Positions 50,876 to 59,466 of a stretch of DNA of 64,000 nucleotides are shown piece after piece (position 1 is the stretch's first letter; each line of letters starts with the position of its first letter). The stretch comes from Blautia faecis. Lineage in GTDB: Bacteria; Bacillota; Clostridia; Lachnospirales; Lachnospiraceae. The notes under the pieces are model-generated. The model was not told the origin of the DNA and made no database searches. It saw only the letters and a program-made list of their open reading frames with translations. A program made the position numbers and the translations under genes. The DNA is taken from contig NZ_JAJCIA010000001.1 in the NCBI RefSeq assembly GCF_020554845.1, positions 62,001 through 126,000 on the forward strand, written 5' to 3'.

Positions 50876-53800
50876 ATGATGGATTTTATGATAATTTCAA
50901 CACGTTCCAACAAACGCGGAATAATTGAAATCTATCCTAAATTTATAATCAAAAAAAGTTCTGATTTGATGATCCGCGGCGGTGATTTTTATGCTATCTG
51001 GATTGAGGAACGAGGATTATGGTCTACGGACGAACAAGATGCATTGCAACTTATCGACCGTGAATTGGATAGATATGCCGAAGAAAATAGAACGAAATTC
51101 AATTCGGACATAAAAGTTCTGCATATGTGGGACGCTGAATCTAAAATGATAGATTCGTGGCACAAATATTGCCAGAAGCAAATGAGAGACAATTTTCATG
51201 CGCTTGACGACAAACTTATATTTTCAAACATGGAAACAAATAAAAAAGACTACGCCAGCAAAAAGTTGAGTTATCCGCTTGAAGCTGGCGATTTGTCTGC
51301 TTATGAGAAATTAATGTCTACTTTATATTCTGAAGAAGAACGAACGAAAATAGAGTGGGCTATAGGTTCTATCGTATCTGGAGAGTCAAAGAAAATACAG
51401 AAATTTATGGTTCTTTATGGCGCACCAGGATCTGGAAAGGGAACGGTTTTAAATCTCATACTTTCATTATTTGAGGGTTATTACTCAGTATTCGATGCAA
51501 AAGCATTGGGATCGAGTAGTAACTCTTTTGCATTGGAAGCATTTAAAGCCAACCCACTTGTCGCGATTCAGCATGATGGTGACTTGTCTAAAATTGAGGA
51601 TAATACTAGACTGAACAGTTTAGTTTCTCACGAGCTTATGACTGTGAACGAGAAGTTTAAATCTGCATATTCCAGTAGATTTAATGCTTTCTTATTTATG
51701 GGAACTAACAAAGTAGTAAAAATAACAGATGCAAAATCGGGTCTTATAAGACGACTGATTGATGTATCACCCTCTGGGAATAAATTAAGTCCGAAAGAAT
51801 ACAAAGCAATTGTAAGTCAGATTGATTTTGAGTTGGGCGCGATTGCTTATCATTGTAAAAATGTATATTTAGCAAATCCTGGCAGATATGATGATTACAT
51901 TCCAATCACCATGCTTGGTGCATCAAATGATTTCTACAACTTTATAATTGATTCTTATCACGTATTCAAGAAAGAAAACGGAACTACACTAAAAGCAGCA
52001 TGGGAGATGTACAAAACTTATTGCGATGAGGCGAAGGTGAGTTATCCGTTTTCGCAGAGGGTGTTTAAAGAGGAACTTAAAAACTATTTCAGAGATTTTC
52101 AGGAAAGATTTAATTTGGACGATGGAACCAGAGTGAGGAGCTATTACGTGGGATTTCGAACTGAAAAATTCGAAGCGGAAATCGTATCGGATAATTCTTC
52201 GGAAGGGATAGCAACTAACGCTATAGAACTTCACGATAGTGCTGTTTCCATATTTGATGAGATGTGTGGGGATTGCCTGGCACAATATGCTTCGGACAAT
52301 GAAACTCCTCAGAAAAAATGGGAAAAAGTAACTTCTAAATTATCAGAGATAGATCCAACAAAACTCCATTACGTAAAAGTTCCAGAAAATCATATCGTTA
52401 TTGATTTTGATATTCCAGATGAGCAAGGGAATAAATCTTTAGAAAAGAATATGACAGAAGCTAGTAAATGGCCTCCGACATATGCCGAACTCTCTAAATC
52501 TGGACAAGGTGTGCATCTTCATTATATTTACACTGGAGATCCAGCTGCATTGAGCAGAGTATATGACGACCATATTGAAATTAAGGTCTTTACTGGAAAA
52601 AGCTCATTGAGACGTAAGTTGTCCAAATGTAACAATCAACCTATCGCAAAGATTAGCTCTGGTTTACCACTGAAAGGAGATAACAAAATGGTAAATTTTG
52701 AAGCAATAAAAAGCGAGAAAGGGCTTAGAACACTGATAAAACGAAATCTCAATAAAGAGATTCATCCTGGAACTAAGCCGAGTATCGATTTTATATACAA
52801 AATATTGGAAGACGCATACAAAAGTGGTCTTCAGTACGATGTAACAGATATGCGGAATGCAATATTAGCATTCGGTGCAAATAGTACACACCAAGCAGAA
52901 TATTGCGTGAAGCTTGTAAGTAAGATGCACTTTAAATCAGAAGAACCAGCCTGCGCTGTAAAAAATGAAAAGGCAAAGCTGGTCTTTTATGATATTGAAG
53001 TTTTTCCAAACTTGTTTCTTGTCAATTGGAAGATGGAAGGCGTCGGAAAACCGGTAATACGTATGATCAATCCTACACCACAGGAAATTGAGGAACTTAT
53101 GCAATTTCGGCTGGTTGGATTTAACTGTCGCAGATACGATAATCATTTCTTATATGCGCGACTTATGGGGTATACCAACGAACAGCTTTATAATCTTTCA
53201 CAAAGAATTATTAAAGGTGGTCCAAATTGCTTCTTTGGTGAGGCGTATAACGTATCGTATACGGACGTTTACGATTTTGCATCCGCTGGAAACAAGAAGA
53301 GCTTAAAGAAGCTTGAAATTGAGATGGGAAATCTTTCTGAAGAGAAGCTCAAAAAGAAAGGATTTTCAGATTTCGAAATTCAGATCATCAAAGCTGGAAC
53401 TCATCATCAGGAACTTGGACTTCCATGGGACCAGCCGGTACCAGAGGAATTATGGATTAAGGTCGCTGAATATTGTGACAACGATGTTATAGCAACTGAG
53501 GCAGCATTTACATATCTGAAAGCCGATTGGACCGCAAGACAAATTCTGGCAGATTTAGCAGAAATGACTGTAAACGATACAACCAATAGTCTTACAACCA
53601 GAATTATATTTGGTAAAAATCGTAATCCTCAGAATGAATTTCATTATAGGGATTTATCAAAGCCTGTTGGTACGCTTGATCAGGAAAGTCTTGATTTCTT
53701 AAAAGAAGCTTGCCCTAAAATGATGGAAGATTTTCATTATGGTTGGAAAAATAACGGTAAGGAAAAAGTTCCATTTGAAGAATCCAGTATTCTACCATAT

Positions 53801-55210
53801 TTCCCTGGGTATGAATTTGAGTGTGGAAAATCGACCTATAGAGGCGAAGAAGTCGGAGAGGGTGGATTTGCACAAGGTGCTCCTGGAATGTATGGAAATG
53901 TTGCGCTTTTGGATGTTTCATCAATGCACCCGCATAGTGTAATCGCAGAGGTGCTATTCGGACCTAAGTTTACAAGAGCGTTCCGGGAAATTGTTGAAGG
54001 ACGAGTGAGCATCAAACATGAGGCATGGGATATTGTGAATACTATGCTGGATGGAAAACTTACTCCATATATTCAGAGGGTTATTGATGGCGATATGACA
54101 TCGAAAGATTTAGCAAATGCGTTAAAGACAGCCATCAACTCGGTGTACGGACTCACATCCGCTTCATTTGCTAATCCATTTAAAGATCCAAGAAATATTG
54201 ACAATATTGTAGCTAAACGTGGAGCTTTATTCATGATTGACTTGAAGAACGAAGTTCTCAATCGTGGGTTCCAGGTAGCACATATCAAGACCGATTCGAT
54301 TAAGATTCCGGATGCAACACCGGAGATAATTCAGTTTGTCATGGATTTCGGAGAACGATATGGCTATACATTTGAGCACGAAGCTACATATGATCGGATG
54401 ACTTTAGTCAACGATGCGGTTTATATTGCCAAGTATAAGGATGCAGAGGATTGTAAGGCATTATATGGATATATCCCAGGAGACAATAAAAAGAATGGTG
54501 GAAAGTGGACTGCTACAGGAACTCAGTTTCAGATTCCATATGTATTTAAAAAGCTGTTCAGCGGAGAAGAAATCGCATTTGAAGATATGTGCGAGACCAA
54601 ATCGGTGAGCAGCTCTTTATATTTGGATTTAAATGAAACTTTACCAGATGTATCAAAAGAAGAAAAAGAATTTGCCAAAGCAGAAAGTGACTATAAAAAA
54701 GGTCTTATTTCCGACATCACATTTGAATCTACCTGCCAGGAATTGAATCCGAAAATCGCGAAGGGACATAATTACAGATTCGTTGGAAAAGTTGGTCAGT
54801 TCTGTCCGATGAAAGAAGGATATGGTGCTGGATTACTTATGCGTGAAAAAGACGGTAAGTATTACGCGGCAACCGGTTCCAAAGGATATCGGTGGATGGA
54901 ATCGGAAATGGTTAAAGAGCTTGGAAAAGAGGACGGAATCGACCATTCTTATTATGACAAGCTTGTTGATGAAGCTGTGAAGACTATTTCTCAGTATGGC
55001 GATTTTGAATGGTTTGTGTCCGACGATCCATATATTGAAGAGCTTGGAGCAAACGATGCAGACTGTATGCCTTGTGGTGATGGAAAGTACAAGAGTTGCT
55101 ACGATTGCCCCGATTTCAAGAACGATTATCCGTTAAACATGTCCTGCGATAAAGGCTTTAATATCGGAGATGTTTTGATGGGGCTTTGCATGAATAAACC
55201 AGAAAATTAA
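50876..55210 (+). CDS. Fusion of SF3/D5-type helicase, primase and family B DNA polymerase
   Basis: About 1444 residues. Residues about 120-330 form an SF3/D5-like helicase: Walker A YGAPGSGKGT near 182, Walker B-like AIQHDGD, sensor FMGTNK. Around 500-600 lies an archaeo-eukaryotic-primase-type core with VIDFD (near 509), SGQGVHLHY (near 546) and IEIKVF. From about 700 comes a family B polymerase: exonuclease FYDIEVF, NCRRYDNHF and YCDNDV, then motif A DVSSMHP near 1011, motif B NSVYG near 1087 and motif C KTDSI near 1138, and a Cys-rich end (CMPCGDGKYKSCYDC). All three steps of fork replication are thus in one chain. The start is at ATG 50876 or 50879; AGGAG lies 15 bases upstream. Confidence 0.85.
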   Translation: MMDFMIISTRSNKRGIIEIYPKFIIKKSSDLMIRGGDFYAIWIEERGLWSTDEQDALQLIDRELDRYAEENRTKFNSDIKVLHMWDAESKMIDSWHKYCQKQMRDNFHALDDKLIFSNMETNKKDYASKKLSYPLEAGDLSAYEKLMSTLYSEEERTKIEWAIGSIVSGESKKIQKFMVLYGAPGSGKGTVLNLILSLFEGYYSVFDAKALGSSSNSFALEAFKANPLVAIQHDGDLSKIEDNTRLNSLVSHELMTVNEKFKSAYSSRFNAFLFMGTNKVVKITDAKSGLIRRLIDVSPSGNKLSPKEYKAIVSQIDFELGAIAYHCKNVYLANPGRYDDYIPITMLGASNDFYNFIIDSYHVFKKENGTTLKAAWEMYKTYCDEAKVSYPFSQRVFKEELKNYFRDFQERFNLDDGTRVRSYYVGFRTEKFEAEIVSDNSSEGIATNAIELHDSAVSIFDEMCGDCLAQYASDNETPQKKWEKVTSKLSEIDPTKLHYVKVPENHIVIDFDIPDEQGNKSLEKNMTEASKWPPTYAELSKSGQGVHLHYIYTGDPAALSRVYDDHIEIKVFTGKSSLRRKLSKCNNQPIAKISSGLPLKGDNKMVNFEAIKSEKGLRTLIKRNLNKEIHPGTKPSIDFIYKILEDAYKSGLQYDVTDMRNAILAFGANSTHQAEYCVKLVSKMHFKSEEPACAVKNEKAKLVFYDIEVFPNLFLVNWKMEGVGKPVIRMINPTPQEIEELMQFRLVGFNCRRYDNHFLYARLMGYTNEQLYNLSQRIIKGGPNCFFGEAYNVSYTDVYDFASAGNKKSLKKLEIEMGNLSEEKLKKKGFSDFEIQIIKAGTHHQELGLPWDQPVPEELWIKVAEYCDNDVIATEAAFTYLKADWTARQILADLAEMTVNDTTNSLTTRIIFGKNRNPQNEFHYRDLSKPVGTLDQESLDFLKEACPKMMEDFHYGWKNNGKEKVPFEESSILPYFPGYEFECGKSTYRGEEVGEGGFAQGAPGMYGNVALLDVSSMHPHSVIAEVLFGPKFTRAFREIVEGRVSIKHEAWDIVNTMLDGKLTPYIQRVIDGDMTSKDLANALKTAINSVYGLTSASFANPFKDPRNIDNIVAKRGALFMIDLKNEVLNRGFQVAHIKTDSIKIPDATPEIIQFVMDFGERYGYTFEHEATYDRMTLVNDAVYIAKYKDAEDCKALYGYIPGDNKKNGGKWTATGTQFQIPYVFKKLFSGEEIAFEDMCETKSVSSSLYLDLNETLPDVSKEEKEFAKAESDYKKGLISDITFESTCQELNPKIAKGHNYRFVGKVGQFCPMKEGYGAGLLMREKDGKYYAATGSKGYRWMESEMVKELGKEDGIDHSYYDKLVDEAVKTISQYGDFEWFVSDDPYIEELGANDADCMPCGDGKYKSCYDCPDFKNDYPLNMSCDKGFNIGDVLMGLCMNKPEN

Positions 55211-55228
55211 TAAGGAGATATTTTAACA

Positions 55229-55741
55229 ATGAGAGACAATTTAGTAATTATCGAGGGAACAAAATTTATTTACAAAACAAATTTCTCTGGTGATCCAGAT
55301 AGAGACACTTATGGAAATACTCAGAGAAAAGGGAATCTGATTATTCCGGATATTGAGCAGGCAAGAAGACTTATCGATGAAGGCTTCAATGTTAAACTGA
55401 CAAAGCCGAAACCAGGAGAGGAAGAAGGATTTATTCCAAGATATTATGTAGCCATCAAAGTGAACTACGAGAGCGAATGGCCGCCTAAAATTTTCTTAAT
55501 GACAGGCGAGAACGATCGTCATGGAGTCCTTCTGGATGCGGAATCTGTTAGTAATATCGATTACATGTGGATCGATAACGTGAATGTTGTTCTGAATAAA
55601 TACGAGGGAAAGAACGGAAAATCTCTCTGGGTTAAGAGTATGGAAGTATTCCAGAAAATGGATGACGATCCGATTAGTATGAGACATTCCGATGTAAATC
55701 GCGATCAGTCTGATGAGGAAGATGATATTCCATTTAACTAA
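55229..55741 (+). CDS. SSB-like single-stranded DNA-binding protein
   Basis: 170 residues. The beta-rich body (IEGTKFIYKTNFSGDPDRDTYG, YYVAIKVNYESEWPPKIFLM, IDNVNVVLNKYEGKNGKSLW) fits an OB-fold phage ssDNA-binding protein. The tail DQSDEEDDIPFN carries the acidic DDIPF tip that SSB proteins use to recruit replication partners. It lies 18 bases behind the polymerase gene and behind AAGGAG. Function is assigned from tail, fold pattern and context. Confidence 0.72.
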   Translation: MRDNLVIIEGTKFIYKTNFSGDPDRDTYGNTQRKGNLIIPDIEQARRLIDEGFNVKLTKPKPGEEEGFIPRYYVAIKVNYESEWPPKIFLMTGENDRHGVLLDAESVSNIDYMWIDNVNVVLNKYEGKNGKSLWVKSMEVFQKMDDDPISMRHSDVNRDQSDEEDDIPFN

Positions 55742-55770
55742 GCATTTCGTAATTTTGAAAGGAGATCAAG

Positions 55771-56052
55771 ATGAACGAATTTGAACTTGGACAGATAGTG
55801 TGTACCCGTGGTATCGCAGAAGCGATGAAAAAAGACCGAAATTTATATTTATTCATTTTGGATGCCTTGTATGGGAAGTATTGCAAATGTGACTGGGGTG
55901 ATACCTGTGAAGAAGATGTTAGAAGTAACAACGAAGCTGTAAAAAATGGTGAGAGAATTTTAGCTGCTTATATGTATGGTGATACGAAAATTTGGATAAT
56001 CACTGAATGGGATAGAAGTGCAACAACGATTCTTTTTCCAGAAGAATATTGA
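55771..56052 (+). CDS. Conserved mobile-element protein ending in LFPEEY (93 residues)
   Basis: FELGQIVCTRGIAEAMKKDR, CKCDWGDTCEEDVRSNNEAV, GERILAAYMYGDTKIWIITEWDRSATTILFPEEY. This family (GDWG...C.ED...N......G.R..SAY....KIWIITE.DRS.TT.LLPEEY) is very common in phages, plasmids and conjugative elements of gut bacteria; database names that call it a restriction subunit are not supported by the sequence. Its role is unknown. AAAGGAG precedes the ATG. Confidence 0.78.
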   Translation: MNEFELGQIVCTRGIAEAMKKDRNLYLFILDALYGKYCKCDWGDTCEEDVRSNNEAVKNGERILAAYMYGDTKIWIITEWDRSATTILFPEEY

Positions 56053-56062
56053 TGGAGGGCTC

Positions 56063-56371
56063 ATGAAAAAAAGATATTCCATAAGTTCATTCCAATGCTG
56101 TCAATCAATAGAAAATTTTTATGCAAACGTTGCCAAAATAATCGGAATTACTGTAACCGACAATACGGTTTATGATTGCAGAAAGATAAGAGTAACCGTA
56201 CCGGTGCAGAACTGTATTTTCGCATATTATAAAGAAAACGGATTTTCTAATGCTGCAATTTCATGTAACTGGCTTATGAGAGGTCCGAAAGCAGATCTGA
56301 CTGGCGACGATTTAGCATTTGAAGTTGAAGATGGATTCACAAGCGAAAGTGGAGACTTATGTGCGCATTAG
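56063..56371 (+). CDS. Unknown small protein (102 residues)
   Basis: MKKRYSISSFQCCQSIENFY, KIIGITVTDNTVYDCRKIRV, YKENGFSNAAISCNWLMRGPK and an acidic end. It is soluble and Cys-containing but without paired CxxC. The start at 56063 follows GGAGGG by 4 bases. It overlaps the helicase gene by 13 bases, so the two are likely co-translated, perhaps as a helicase accessory. Confidence 0.65.
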   Translation: MKKRYSISSFQCCQSIENFYANVAKIIGITVTDNTVYDCRKIRVTVPVQNCIFAYYKENGFSNAAISCNWLMRGPKADLTGDDLAFEVEDGFTSESGDLCAH

Positions 56372-57588
56372 AATTACGTGAGTATCAACTAAAAGCTGTT
56401 GAGCAAATGAAAAACGGATGTATTCTTTGTGGTGGAGTTGGTAGCGGGAAATCTAGAACATCTTTGGCGTATTATTACGTCCGTAATGGTGGCTGCCTGG
56501 AAACGGATGAGTATATGCCTATGGATGATCCGCCGAAAGACTTATACATAATTACAACTGCTCGAAAGAGAGATACTTTAGAATGGGAGGGTGAGCTTGC
56601 GCCCTTCCTTCTTTCTACTCACGAAGATGTTAATTTATATTGTAATAAAGTAATTGTTGATTCTTGGAACAATATAAAAAAATATTCCGATGTTAGAAAC
56701 GCATTCTTTATATTTGACGAGCAGAGAGTTATAGGTTCTGGAACATGGGTTAAAGCGTTCTTGAAGATTGCGAAATCAAACGAGTGGATTCTTTTATCAG
56801 CAACACCTGGTGATACTTGGCAGGATTATATTCCGGTATTTATAGCAAATGGATTTTATAAAAACCGGAGCGAATTTATAAGGGAGCATGTTATATACAG
56901 CCGATTTAGTAAATTTCCAAAGATTGACAGGTATATAGATACTGGAAGATTGATCCGTTTACGAAACTCCATTCTCGTGAATATGGATTTCAAACGCCAG
57001 ACCGTTTCGCATCATGAAGATATCTATGTCAAATACGATGTTTCAGAATACAAAATGGCTGGGAAAAACAGATGGAATCCCTTCAAGCAAGAACCAATCA
57101 TTAATGCGGCTGAATTATGTTATGTTTGGCGAAAGATAGTTAATACCGATACATCCAGGCAAATCGCATTATTGGAAATCATTGAGAAACATCCAAAAGC
57201 AATTATATTTTACAATTTTGATTATGAATTGGAGTTGTTAAAACAGATTTTATCTGAATATGAGATTGCAGAATGGAACGGACATAAGCATCAGCCTATA
57301 CCAACAGGCTCGGCGTGGGTATATTTGGTACAGTACAATGCCGGAGCAGAAGGATGGAATTGTATTACAACTGACACAATAGTATTCTTTTCTCAGAATT
57401 ATTCTTACAAAATAATGTCACAGTCAGCTGGACGGATTGACAGAATGAATACTCCATTTACGGATTTATATTATTATCATTTGAAATCGAGATCTGGTAT
57501 AGACCTAGCTATTAGTAAGGCTCTGAAAGAGAAGAAAACATTCAATGAAACGAGATGGTTTAATAAAAGTCGGGGGCATTCGGTGTAA
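56359..57588 (+). CDS. SF2 (SNF2-like) phage DNA helicase
   Basis: 409 residues. It begins ELREYQLKAVEQMKNG (Q-like motif), Walker A GGVGSGKSRTS near residue 28, TTARKRDTLEW (Ia), FIFDEQRV (motif II, DEQR) near 124, LLSATPGDTW (III), then the second domain with AIIFYNFDYEL (IV), YNAGAEGWNCITTD (V) and SQSAGRIDRMN (VI). Phage replication modules often hold such a helicase. It starts inside the end of the upstream gene. ATP-driven translocation on DNA is expected; direction and substrate are unknown. Confidence 0.88.
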   Translation: MCALELREYQLKAVEQMKNGCILCGGVGSGKSRTSLAYYYVRNGGCLETDEYMPMDDPPKDLYIITTARKRDTLEWEGELAPFLLSTHEDVNLYCNKVIVDSWNNIKKYSDVRNAFFIFDEQRVIGSGTWVKAFLKIAKSNEWILLSATPGDTWQDYIPVFIANGFYKNRSEFIREHVIYSRFSKFPKIDRYIDTGRLIRLRNSILVNMDFKRQTVSHHEDIYVKYDVSEYKMAGKNRWNPFKQEPIINAAELCYVWRKIVNTDTSRQIALLEIIEKHPKAIIFYNFDYELELLKQILSEYEIAEWNGHKHQPIPTGSAWVYLVQYNAGAEGWNCITTDTIVFFSQNYSYKIMSQSAGRIDRMNTPFTDLYYYHLKSRSGIDLAISKALKEKKTFNETRWFNKSRGHSV

Positions 57589-57604
57589 AGGATGGTGGAT
57601 TGAC

Positions 57605-57760
57605 GTGCAAATACTGAAAACATTAAAAACATTGACTATGTTTATATGGATGTTATCTATTAAATTAAAAATGTTATCAGAAGAAGAGTTTAATGCTTTG
57701 ATAACGTGCTGTACTTATGAAGAGACTGTATACGCATTTTTACTTCGATATTGTGTATGA
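57605..57760 (+). CDS. Possible small protein (51 residues)
   Basis: GTG start at 57605 behind AAAGGATGGTGG. The product has LKTLKTLTMFIWMLSIKLKM and then SEEEFNALITCCTYEETVYAFLLRYCV. A longer frame from 57545 would overlap the helicase. The support is modest: open frame, a plausible ribosome site and tight spacing to the next gene. Confidence 0.4.
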   Translation: MQILKTLKTLTMFIWMLSIKLKMLSEEEFNALITCCTYEETVYAFLLRYCV

Positions 57761-57772
57761 ATGAGGTGTCAC

Positions 57773-57928
57773 ATGGAAAATATTTACAGAGAAGTAAATT
57801 TTGAAAAATATTGTCCTACTTGCGAGCATAAGAAAAAGGATGAAAAATTTGATCCTTGTAATGATTGTTTAGCAGAGGGCATGAACACAAATTCAGAAAT
57901 ACCAATCTATTGGAAGGGGGAGGAATGA
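57773..57928 (+). CDS. Small four-cysteine protein (51 residues)
   Basis: Two Cys pairs, YCPTCEHKKK and PCNDCLAEG, plus the end SEIPIYWKGEE: a tiny zinc-binding knuckle protein of a kind often seen in phage genomes. GAGGTG is 7 bases before the ATG. Its end overlaps an upstream ATG of the next frame, so the pair is coupled. Confidence 0.6.
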   Translation: MENIYREVNFEKYCPTCEHKKKDEKFDPCNDCLAEGMNTNSEIPIYWKGEE

Positions 57929-57930
57929 TA

Positions 57931-58113
57931 ATGGTAGAAAGTGTTATTGTTAGCGTGAATTTTCCAGATGATGGTGGTGAAGACACTGGGATATTATTAG
58001 TAGGAAAACCAAAACCAGGTCACGCTTCAGAAATCATCAATGCATTTGAGGGAAAGGCAGCACGAGAACTTTATAAGAAATTGACGAAAAGAAAGGTGGT
58101 GCCAGAGGCATGA
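57931..58113 (+). CDS. Unknown protein (60 residues)
   Basis: MVESVIVSVNFPDDGGEDTG, ILLVGKPKPGHASEIINAFEG, ELYKKLTKRKVVPEA. Small alpha/beta type, soluble. The ATG at 57931 has GGGGGAGG 7 bases upstream; the ATG at 57925 is too close to it. It overlaps the next gene by 4 bases. Proteins with the pattern VGKP.PG...E.INAF.G.EA..LY..L are frequent in gut phages; no function is known. Confidence 0.68.
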   Translation: MVESVIVSVNFPDDGGEDTGILLVGKPKPGHASEIINAFEGKAARELYKKLTKRKVVPEA

Positions 58114-59075
58114 GCTTTCAATACGATCAGTATCTGGCACAGCACCGATCAAATGTAAAAAGAGGATATGAATGGCTATGTGAGAATTTACCAGATGTAA
58201 TAAAAGACGCTGTGAATGCTGGATGGCAGACTGGATTTGCTCACGATCAGTCTAAGGATGAGCCGGATGAGTACAACGCTTACGACGCATATTTTTATGG
58301 TAATAATCGTTCTTTTAAAGTTGTACAGGATTACCAGCGAGCTTGGCTCTTACATATTCATCGTAATCCGCATCATTGGCAACATTGGGTATTAATCAAT
58401 GACGATCCAAAAGAAGGAGAAATCGTGTTGGAGATGCCATACGATTATATTATTGAAATGATCTGCGACTGGTGGGCGTTCAGCTGGGCACAGGAAAATC
58501 TGGATGAGATATTCAACTGGTATGAAGAACATTCAAAGTATATGAAGCTTGCTCCCGACACAAGGAAAACTGTAGAAGATATTCTCAGTAAGATCAAGGT
58601 TAAGCTGGACGAGGATAGCAATGCGGAAATTCAGCATAGTGGAGTCAAAGGTATGAAATGGGGTGTTAGAAATGGTCCACCATATCCGATAGAAGAAAAT
58701 AAAAAGGTTGCAAAAGTTCGCAGACATGATAATCTTGTAGAAGAAGCAATTCATTCTGGGGAAGTATCCAAGACAGTCAATAAAGATAAACAAAAGCGTC
58801 ATACCAAATCAGACCATTTACCAGGAAGAAGCTATCTTGATGGTGATGTAGAATATGCTCAGAAGTTGGTTGATAAGTATGGCGGTAAAGGCGAATCAAG
58901 ATTAGATCGCAACGGACACTGGAATCATCGAGAACGTATTACTGCCGATCATGATATTGGTACGTACGTTGATGAAAGCGGAAACGAAGTTGTATCTAAC
59001 ACAGCTATGATCGTATATTCTAAAACGGGAACGCACGTTTATCCAGCAAGAAGAAAGGAGAAAAATAATGCTTAG
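58110..59075 (+). CDS. DUF5662 protein with KGMKWGVR tag and Ntox50-like C-terminus
   Basis: 321 residues. Residues 1-150 form a DUF5662 domain rich in His and Trp (HDQSKDEPDEYNAYDAYFYG, HIHRNPHHWQHW, YIIEMICDWWAFSW), a layout like HD-type phosphohydrolases. Near residue 172 stands HSGVKGMKWGVRNGP, a peptide tag found on many mobile-element proteins of Firmicutes. The last 100 residues (RSYLDGDVEYAQKLVDKYGG, YVDESGNEVVSNTAMIVYSKTGTHVYP) resemble the polymorphic toxin type 50 domain. It overlaps the next gene by 8 bases. Toxicity is inferred from the domain only. Confidence 0.72.
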   Translation: MSFQYDQYLAQHRSNVKRGYEWLCENLPDVIKDAVNAGWQTGFAHDQSKDEPDEYNAYDAYFYGNNRSFKVVQDYQRAWLLHIHRNPHHWQHWVLINDDPKEGEIVLEMPYDYIIEMICDWWAFSWAQENLDEIFNWYEEHSKYMKLAPDTRKTVEDILSKIKVKLDEDSNAEIQHSGVKGMKWGVRNGPPYPIEENKKVAKVRRHDNLVEEAIHSGEVSKTVNKDKQKRHTKSDHLPGRSYLDGDVEYAQKLVDKYGGKGESRLDRNGHWNHRERITADHDIGTYVDESGNEVVSNTAMIVYSKTGTHVYPARRKEKNNA

Positions 59076-59277
59076 TCAGAGTCTTGAAGGAAAAAGAGTT
59101 AAAATAATTTGCACAGATGGAGAAGAATTTGAAGGAATTGTTTCGGATTATATATTTCCAGACGACAACGAACCAGAGGGAATCGCAGCAATCGACATTG
59201 AAGATTGTCCACAGAGACCTGGATTGTGTATCGGCTTCAATGAAGATGAAATCGAGTCAATTGAAGTATTGGGGTAG
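59068..59277 (+). CDS. Sm-like small protein (69 residues)
   Basis: LEGKRVKIICTDGEEFEGIV matches the Sm1 pattern (hydrophobic-G...G), and GLCIGFNEDEIESIEVL the end of Sm2; between them is an acidic insert. LSm-type proteins form rings that bind RNA, but short SH3-like barrels of other role look alike. AAAGGAG precedes the ATG at a normal distance inside the upstream gene. Confidence 0.6.
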   Translation: MLSQSLEGKRVKIICTDGEEFEGIVSDYIFPDDNEPEGIAAIDIEDCPQRPGLCIGFNEDEIESIEVLG

Positions 59278-59334
59278 ACCATGAACCATTTTACCGTTCT
59301 CATTCATATACGGATGATATAAATCTTTATCCAT
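59257..59334 (-). CDS. Possible 25-residue peptide on the opposite strand
   Basis: On the minus strand ATG at 59334 has GGAAGGGGGG 6 bases upstream and a good promoter at 59370-59398. It reads MDKDLYHPYMNENGKMVHGL then PQYFN and stops inside the end of the Sm-like gene. It is the only minus-strand unit seen in this 25-kb element. Coding is uncertain, and the transcript could instead be antisense RNA. Confidence 0.4.
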   Translation of the reverse strand: MDKDLYHPYMNENGKMVHGLPQYFN

Positions 59335-59369
59335 GCTAATCCCCCCTTCCATATATTTTTGTGGAATAC

Positions 59370-59398
59370 AGCATATAGCGTAACAAAGAAAAAGTCAA
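59370..59398 (-). promoter_or_regulatory. Minus-strand promoter inside the element
   Basis: TTGACT (59398-59393), 17 bases, TATGCT (59375-59370) on the minus strand, directed against the Sm-like gene and DUF5662. Confidence 0.6.
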
Positions 59399-59413
59399 TA
59401 AATTTATAAACTG

Positions 59414-59450
59414 ACCCATAAGTCTTAACTGGCTTGTGGGTTTTATTTAA
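59414..59450 (+). terminator. Intrinsic terminator before the lemA-like gene
   Basis: ACCCATAAG / TCTTAACTGG / CTTGTGGGT (one G-U pair) followed by TTTTATTT. It separates the Sm-like gene from the lemA pair. Confidence 0.75.
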
Positions 59451-59466
59451 TTGGAGGAAAATTGAA

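Noticed and set aside
56359..57588. Assignment of the SF2 helicase and its neighbours as a restriction system
   Set aside because: No methylase, specificity or nuclease motif is present; the neighbouring LFPEEY protein is sometimes named as a restriction subunit in databases, but its sequence gives no support.
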